From positions 89,599,488-89,663,487 of the forward strand of contig NC_082692.2 in NCBI RefSeq assembly GCF_949987515.2: a stretch of 64,000 bases of DNA, in the 5' to 3' direction. Below are positions 24,001 to 33,000 of the stretch, in pieces. The stretch is from Delphinus delphis (lineage: Eukaryota; Chordata; Mammalia; Artiodactyla; Delphinidae). The notes under the pieces were generated by a model. That model searched no databases. It worked only from the letters and a program-made list of their open reading frames with translations, and was not told the DNA's origin. Position numbers and translations under genes: made by a program. Numbering within the stretch: position 1 is the stretch's first letter; each line of letters starts with the position of its first letter.

Positions 24001-27000
24001 ATAGGAAACTGATCAGATGTGACTTAGGAAGAGCTGCAATTTGTAATTTTTTATAATTGCATAATATTTACATATTTCTTGTATATTGTAGATGAACATA
24101 AATTGTGTTAACAGGCTTTTTAAAACACATTCTTTGGTCTCTAAATCCCAATGAAAAAGAGTAACAAATATAGTTGCTGAATTCTGAGAATGACTAAGAC
24201 ATGAATTCACTGCTACTAACCGACAGGAAAAAATAGAGCTTGCCTTTAAATACTGCATTCGTTTTTCCCTGTGTATTGGGAAAGAATAGGTGGTTTAAAA
24301 AAGTTTGAAAATCAAGTGATACAAAGTTTTTTTTTCCATATACATATTTTTCATGTCCAAAAAGAACTTGGGAATCATCTCAGTTAATAGGTCATTGATT
24401 ACAGACCGCATTATCCACTTGTGTTCATATCACCAGCCAGTAGCCAGAGATTTGTGTTCTAATTCTGGGTACGTCAGTGACTCATGACCTGACACAGGAT
24501 AAGACATTCCATTTTTCTGCTTTAATTTTCTTAACTATCAAATGGAAATTTTCTCTGCCCTCACTATTTTCTCAAATTATCAATGAGGCACAAACGAGGT
24601 TCTGATTATAGGAGCACATTGGAAAATACAAAGTACTGTGGAACTGCTAAGCAGGAAACAAACAGATGAACAAAAACTCTCTAGTACCAGTCCATTTTAA
24701 GGGAAGAGTACGTGTGGATCAACAACTCTTAAACCAGCTCTCCTTCAATGCCCTAGTTTGATAAAGACGTTATGAGTGATCTTCTAGAACTGACTAGCTA
24801 GAGATGTGGTTCTATTCCTCTTCCTGTTTTACTCCATTTTGACCAAGTTGATGAAGTCATTGCCATATACCTGTATGAACGATTTGCTTTCATGGTCCTT
24901 CTGGAGTCTAGCCTCTTTCAGTTAATCTGAAAATCTGATTGAAATCTCCAATCAATCAGTGGTTTTAAATTTGCCCAGACATTTCCTTCTAGCTGATTGA
25001 GAGATGCCAAACTCACAGAAACTCTTGTGTGTAATTTAGTTTCTATCTCAGGCAAAATCAAGGGTGATTAGAAATGCGTAAAGATAGTATCAAAGAAACC
25101 TCACAGATCTGACAGATCTGTGACAAACTGACAGACATTTTAGTGTAGTTGTTGACGTAACACTCAAGCCGACTCATATTACATGCGATTCCATTAACCA
25201 GTTTAAGGTGGGCTGAGACCTGAACAATAAACTTAATTATCAAGAAGATATAGAGCTATAGATATATACATGATATACATAGGAGACCATGTACATACAT
25301 CTATATATACACACACACATATACAGTTGTTCTTCAGTAGCCTAGGGGGATTGGTTCCAGGAGCATCCACAGATGCCCAAGTCCCTTATGTAAAATGGCA
25401 CAGGGTTTGCATATAACCTACATACATCCTCCGTATAATTTAAATCATCTCTAAATTACTTATTATACCTAAAACAATAAATGTTATGTAACTAGTTGCA
25501 AATACAATGTAAATAGTATGTAAATAGTTGTTAGCAAATTCAAGTTTTGCTTTTTGGAACTTTCTGGAATTTCTTTCAAATATTTTCAATCCTAACTTGG
25601 TCGAATCTGCCAATGTGGAACCCAGAGATACGCAGATACAGAGGGCCACCTGTAAAAACATACATACATACATATATACATATAACCTTAAAAATAATTT
25701 CTTTCCTTTAACTTGAATTTGTTTGATTGTAAATGCAACCTAAATTAAATTAACCTAAATTGTCCATGTGATAGTTTGTGCTAACCTACTCTATGTGTTT
25801 AGGCAGAAAACTTGTTTTAGACACAGGTTTGCTCAGTTGACCCACTTGGTCCTACAAATGGGCTTGACTGAAATTTGGATTAAATGCCAAGAACATTGTT
25901 AGTGGTTTGTCTGAGTGTTCACGTGAGATCAGCCTTATCAAAAAGTAGGAGACATATCCTTTGAAAACACTTTAATTAACAGGGAGTAATTTTATCAAGA
26001 TACAGTGCTAGAATATATCTGCTGAGAGAAGAGCGACATGAGAGTCAAAGTATAAAGTGAAGTTTAGTGTTTCTTTAGCATCTGCCTTCTTTTTTGATTC
26101 AATCAAACACACAAAAACCCTTGTAAATCCTAATCTCTTTCATGAAAACCTTGTTTCAATATTTCTTAAATTTGGCTTTCACCAGCCTGTGTGCATCAGC
26201 ATTTTTATAAAAATATCCAACAAGGACTTGAGAATAAGGTTCTACAAGACTCTATCTCGTATTTGGATACCAATAAAACCTCTAATTTTATTCTTTCAAC
26301 ATTTTTTATCACTAACATTATGAAAATAGAATAGAAACTACTTTAGTCTCCTATTGTTGCTATTCAAATTAGCACAACTTAGTGGTTGAAAACAATATAA
26401 ATTTGTTTTCATACACTTCTAGAGGTCAAAAGTCAGAAATGAGTTCCACTGGCTGGAAAGCAAGATATGGGTAAGGGCTGTGTTCCTTTTGGAAACTCTA
26501 GAAGAGCATTTGTTTCCGTGCATTTTCTGTCCTTTAGAGAGCCTTCTCTCCTTGGCTTGTGGCCCCTGCCTCTATCTTCAATGCCAGCCTCATGGTATCC
26601 TCAAGTCTTCCTCTGACTCTGACTTCCTCTTCTATCTTCACATATCCTCTGACTCTGGCTCTCTTGCCTCCTTTTTTCCTTCATCAGCATCCTTGTAATT
26701 ACATTGAACCCACCCGGAGAATCCAGGATTATTTATCCACGTCAAGATCCTTAACATAATCACATGTGCAACAAGTAACATATCCACAGGTTTTGGGGAT
26801 TAGAATCTGGACATGTTTGGGAGGCCCTTATTCTGCCTATGACAGTTACAAAATACTGAGCACTCATGTCCCAAGCCCAGCGTTAATATTCTACATACTT
26901 ATCTCAATTATTACAACACATCAAGGAGTATGTTATTTTAATTCCTAGATACAAGAAAACAGATGCTTAAAAAGGTTCTGCTGTGGCATCTTTTGGACTG

Positions 27001-30000
27001 GCATACTATGAACATGGACTTTCTGAATCTCTGGATCCCATGGACACTGTACTAGTTTGCAATCTTCATCTCTAACCATCTAAATAGTCTCTCTCCCTCC
27101 CTCAAATCTTCAGTCCAGACCTCAAACTGGCTTGAGATTTTTATCCCTAAAATGGAATCATACTCTCTTCTAATTCCAAAATTTCACTGTCTCCTCTATT
27201 CCAGAGAACAAAGAGTAGAGAAAGGTGTACAAGATCTTTCACAGTCTGTCCCCAAATTTCTTTTCATCCCATTCCTCATCTAGCCCTCGCAGCACCAGAC
27301 TTACTGATCTTCTAAAGTTTAACATTCACTTACCTAATTTCACGCATTCTCCCAGTTTGTAGTGGTCCCACCGTGCTTATAAACAGACAAATATCTTTGC
27401 TACTGATCTATAAATTTCCCCTTTAATATATTTGCATTTTACTGGGTGATTCTATAACTTTGGACCATTGTGAAATATTATTGGAAATAGCTAGAAAAGA
27501 ATTTCAGAGTGAAATAAATTTGGGTATGAATCCCAGCCCAGCCATGAACTGTGTGGTAAGTCTAATTACTTAATAACTCAGAACCCATTTTCTCAACTGA
27601 AAAACAGAGATGACTGTACTTTCCTCTAGAGTTTGCTCTGAGAACTAAAGGATATAATATATACCAAGGTGACCCAGAGGCAGCCATATAGTGAGAGCTC
27701 AATGTGTAGTAGCATATATTATTATATTTCTTCTCTAAAGGTGATTTCACTTTCTTTGCATTTCTTAAAGTAGGAAAGCCCATCTACTTTCTACTTTCTT
27801 TCTTTTCATAAATTTGTTGCAGAAATTTTCTTCAAGGGTGATGGAAGGACAGGCAAAGCAAAGATGAGAAATGGCTTTAATGAAACATTGAAGATAGCTC
27901 TGATTCTAAGTGCTATCCCTGGATCTAACTTTGATTTTCCATGTCCTTGAGATGACACCAACATTACCTCTGAATAGTGGTGACAGCAAAAAATTCTGCA
28001 TCCATCACACGTTCATACTGTCACTGTCTAGATTTTCCATTTGATATTTGATCATCCATTGTAAATTCTGAGAAAGCAGAGCTCACATTTACCAAAATCT
28101 CTGCCTATTCTGATTGGGTACGCTAAATAGAAGACAGAGCCTTTTTTTTTTTGAAACATGATGAATTAGTTAATCACTCAAGAAAACAGTGCCTGCCATG
28201 AGCCATGCACAGGGTTAGGTGCCTAATGGAGATTAAAACAGGAACAATACCTGCCTTCGGGCTATTGCTATTTTAGTGGGGAGGCAACTTAAAACAAGAA
28301 AAAAAATGAAATGAAATAATCAAAAATTATGAAAAGTAATATGAAGAAAATAAGAGGCTGAGATATACATAAGGAGCACCTATATGGGGAAGGCTATATA
28401 TTTTGATATGACATAAAAGATAAAAAGGAGCTAGTGGACAAAGAGACCTCCAAACAGAAGGAACAGCATATGCAAAGCTTCTGAAGTCTTTGTTATTATT
28501 GTTGCTGGTGATGTTGATAGCCTTACAGGTTTTTTTAAAGTAAATATCAGTGGTTTAACATTAAGTATTGTAGCTTACTAAAAATTATATCTTTCCAAAA
28601 GAAAACTGAGGAGCACTGCAAGTACAAGTATATTGTGATCCACACAGACTTCGCTTAAATGGAATTTAGATTTACAACCAAAGGGAGAAAAATATTTACA
28701 TCAACTACAAGAGGAAAAAGCACTGCTTATGTAGACAGAAGTATTCAGAGCCAGTAACAGAAAGTGTTTGCAAATTTTGGTTCAATTTGGCCCCTGATGT
28801 CGACTGACTAGCACTCTGTACTGGATTTTTCTTGCTGTAAATAATGCAATCAATCCATATTTAGACATAAAGGAAGCATTAAGCTTTTATTTCATCTTGC
28901 ACTTATGTTCTTTCTCTCTTTCCCAAATGTCAACCCCATGCTGTTACTTAGAAGTGTAACATAAGAAGTTGTTTTTGAATTGAATTCACAGTGTGAACTA
29001 CAGTGGAATATAAATGCCATCTACAGAAAAATTGATCACAGGGAAGCCATTAGAGCTGCAGAGGGCTAGTTTAATGTTGCTCTGTCATTTGATTAATAGA
29101 AAATTATTTAGTCTTTGGAAATTGCCTGCAAAATTCTTTCAGTAAACTAGAAAAGTGCTTGTTTGTTGAGTAGGTACTTGGTACTTGTACCAAGTAGGTA
29201 CAAACATCCATGGCATGTTGTTTTACATTATCCACATGACAGTTCCTAGGTAATACAATTTTCAATTTCATCATAGATATTTGCAATCCAGTTTAAGCAA
29301 ATACATCAAATTCATGAGACCAGGGCTGTTAAAGGTGTTCATAATAAGATGATGGCCTTTTGAAGCACATTTTAGAAACTTAAAAAAAAAAATACTGGAC
29401 ACAAGGCATTGGCATTGGAGTCACACTCATGGACAAAAATAAGAAAAGCTATAGACTATGAGAACTTCCCAGATAATTAGCTGAGACTTCACCACTTTAT
29501 CTGCCTTTCAAAAAGCACATAAAGAACCCAAGTAAGAGCAAAATTATTAAGGGAAAATCTTGAGTATACTCTAATTATATTTAAGAAGTGAATCTTTTGC
29601 AAACTTCAGAATTCTGTTATTAGTAGCAAACTGCATTGAACACAACGGAAAAACTGATTATGTCATAATGCCACAGTGAAGAACTGCTACTCCCACGAAG
29701 AGAATTAACAGTTACTGAGCTATTTAGTTTGCACCACTAACCAAGATAGGAATATTTCCTATTTTATTTCATGGGAGCTAAAACTCTTATAACTAAAATA
29801 TTTTAGTCTCATTCCAAAGATTGGAAAACCAGGCCTCTTGGAAGAGACTGGATACAGATTCAGGTCTCTCTGACTTCAAAGCCCAACACCTCCCAGATAG
29901 CATGAGAGGTAGAGCATTCCAAATAATCCACACAATTGGCCATTCACACCGTGAGTTCATTCTTGACAGAATGTTTCTCATTTTATGTCCATGCCTTACT

Positions 30001-33000
30001 TCTGTTTTGGTAGATGCGGAAATAAATGCAAATGTTCCAGTATCAGAGACACAATCACTACCATATAGTTAGTAGAAGTCAGTTCTTCTCTCTCTCAGTC
30101 TGGCACTTCATCAATGGATTCATAGTGTTAAAAGTAGTACTTTTTATCTAAACATGCAAACAAACAGAAAGGGCACAGCAATAGATGAAACCTTCAGAAT
30201 TCATCACTGCCAGTGACATCAAAGGACTGAATTTATATTTTTGCTGTATTGATTGTATGATGTTGTTAATTTTAGCACTTTGTTTTAAAGAACAAAGTAA
30301 AAGAAATGAGTCACAGGAGTATATTAGATATTAAAACTGGTATCTTGTGAGAATTTTTATATTATCTCTTTTATAGCTGAGAAAAAGATTAGAAAAGGCA
30401 CTTTGGGATAAGTTGAGGGAAAACAGTTACAAAACTATAATCATTGCCATCAGTCCTTCAGAAATAAACGTACTGACAATCGTTTACTGAGTTCTTACCA
30501 AGCGCAAAACTCTCAGTCTTTTTATTATGATTGGGTTTATATTGCCAAGAAATGTACTAGGACATGGTTGATCCAATTGGCATGTTCGTCTTATAAATTC
30601 ACGTGGATTGTTATAGGTTTGGCCATGTCAATTGGCCTTGATTATAGGACAGCATAATGAATGGACTGGCCACACTGTGTCACCTATGGATCTTCCCACA
30701 GCCCAGTACATAATTAATATGACCCAAGAAAATCACACAGGACCCCAAGTAGTTTTTCTTTAGCCATCTATTACACAGTCATTTATTCAACATATATGAA
30801 ATATATGTCTCCTCCTACATGCCAAGCACCATGCTAGATGATGGAATACAGAGTTGAACAAGGCATATGTCCTCAGTAAATTTAAATAAACACAGAGCAT
30901 GAAGAGCTATAATTCAATGTGATAAGTTCATAATAAAATATGAACTGAGTCCCATGAGAGCATAGGGGAAACATTTATCTCTCCACTACATCCCAAATGA
31001 GGTGTAAGTGACTGGGTGAATGATATCCCAGGGGATTGGAGAAGGCAAGTAGATGTATCATAATGCAATGTTGGACACCCTGTGATTCTTCCAGTAGCAC
31101 ATAAGACATTAAATAGCAATTGAGTCAAAATTCCAAAAGAAATAATTTCTATTTCCATCAGTGTTATAATGAGTTAAATATTATGCTCATTCAACCTCAC
31201 AAATTCAAATAAGATGCCAAAAACATCTTGCTGGGTAGTTTATCTTTGCCTCTGCTATCCAGCTGAATTATTTTTAATGTCTCCAGTTTCTTAAATCTCA
31301 AAAATAATCATGTGGACTCAAATCTTTGAGAAGCAGTGTGCTGTCATGGAGAAAAACTAGATTAAAAATCAAGAGACCAGGATTCTGACTGGGATCAGCC
31401 ACTCATTAGCTGCATGCTTTTAAAGATGTAGATTTCCAACCTGGACTCTAGTTTGCCGGCATGCAAAATTTTTCAGTTGAACAAGATCCATTCATTTAGA
31501 AGGCTGATTCTAAATACGTCTTCCCTTACTTCCCACTACGTTTCTCCCAGAAAACATTAATTTCAGGGAACTAAAAGCACAGTTTGGATTTAGAGTAGAC
31601 ACCTTTTGGGATGATCATCCAGTTTGTAATTTTTCCTCTTCAGGGTTCCTACCAGATCTATCTATATTAAGTGACATGTATCTTTCTCACTGTCTAGCCA
31701 CAATTGATTGGGCTAAGATAGAATATGGCCAAATTAAGCCAATCATCAGCTTTTACTTGGAAATTCTAGCTTGGACTATCTCTGAACAGAGGAAATTTCA
31801 AACCTCACGTGTAGGTGAGCAGTCATGATTTCTGCCACACTCACTGAGAAGAACAAAGAGATGGTCTATGGCAAGATGAGCATGCAGCAAAAACTACTGT
31901 GAGAGGTACAGAGAGGAACTTCTTGGCTTTTGGACATTTTTTGTCCCTTCTGAGGCTCTGCTGCATTCTGCCAGGAATTCTAAGAGAGTCCCCTATATCC
32001 TTTACAGTATATTCCTAATATTTTGTTTTAAAACACCTTGAGTTGGTTGTATTACTTACAGTGAAAGTCCTAACTAGTACATGATTATTAAGTAAATGAC
32101 TACTAGGAATTAATACCTTTGTGTTGATATATGTAAAAAGTTTGCCACCTGAGTTTGTCTGAGATGCTTATTGATTGACGGACAAATTAAACACTAGATA
32201 AAGGAGCCCTCCCTCTATTCATATATAGTAAAGTAAACAAATTCAACAGCAGTGATTAATAAATTAATACTGGACATCCAGCATGCCATTATTAATTCAT
32301 AAGTTTGTCACAGAGATATTTCCAAATGACCGGAATTTGAATGAATTTGCTTACTCTGATTAGAATTAATATGATATTTCAAAAGACACTGAAAACATTT
32401 TAGCTCCTTCTATGCTAATTATCCACGATTTATTTTCCCTTTTCATGTCAATGGGTCATATAGTAACCATGACCTAATTTAAATTCATTTGGATCTTTGA
32501 TTATCTTTTTAAAGCTCCAAGCCAACCACCAGCTAACATCGCCTGGAAGCTGACAAACTCTAAATTATGCCTAAACTGGGAGCATGTAAAAACCATGGAA
32601 AATGAGTCTGAAGTATTGGGCTACAAGGTGAGTATTCTGTTTTTCTTTTAAACATATCAATTAACTTACTAAGGGACCAGAAATGTCAGAACCAAATAAG
32701 AAACAAATTTTATGCCCATGGAAATATAGGAATCTTTTTTTTTCAATGTTCTGAAAATACTTGGCATTGCTGCTTTTAAATTCTTCATGGAAAATTTTAT
32801 ATTGTGAGGTCAGAATGTGTCATGGAGCATTAAGAAATAAAACTTTATAGTATGCAACATTCTTTTTTCAAGTGACTCCCCTTGCCATCAAAAAATGATG
32901 GTGTACGTAGATAGTAACTGTGAGATGAGTATGAGGTCAAAAAGTATATTCAAATAGAATTTCTAGAACTTAGGCTACAGTAGGATATCATCTTTTAACA

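Larger units (their letters stand above)
23242..32514 (+). other. CNTN6: CNTN6 intron, 9.3 kb
   Basis: This is the largest complete intron here. It is filled mainly with ancient relics: MIR, L2 on both strands, MER2, MLT1 and an LTR-like segment, listed separately. No young SINE or L1 lies in it. Stretches without recognised content are 23710-24440, 24660-25300, 25700-26340, 28500-29680, 29910-30770, 31060-31690 and 32090-32514. Confidence 0.93.
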
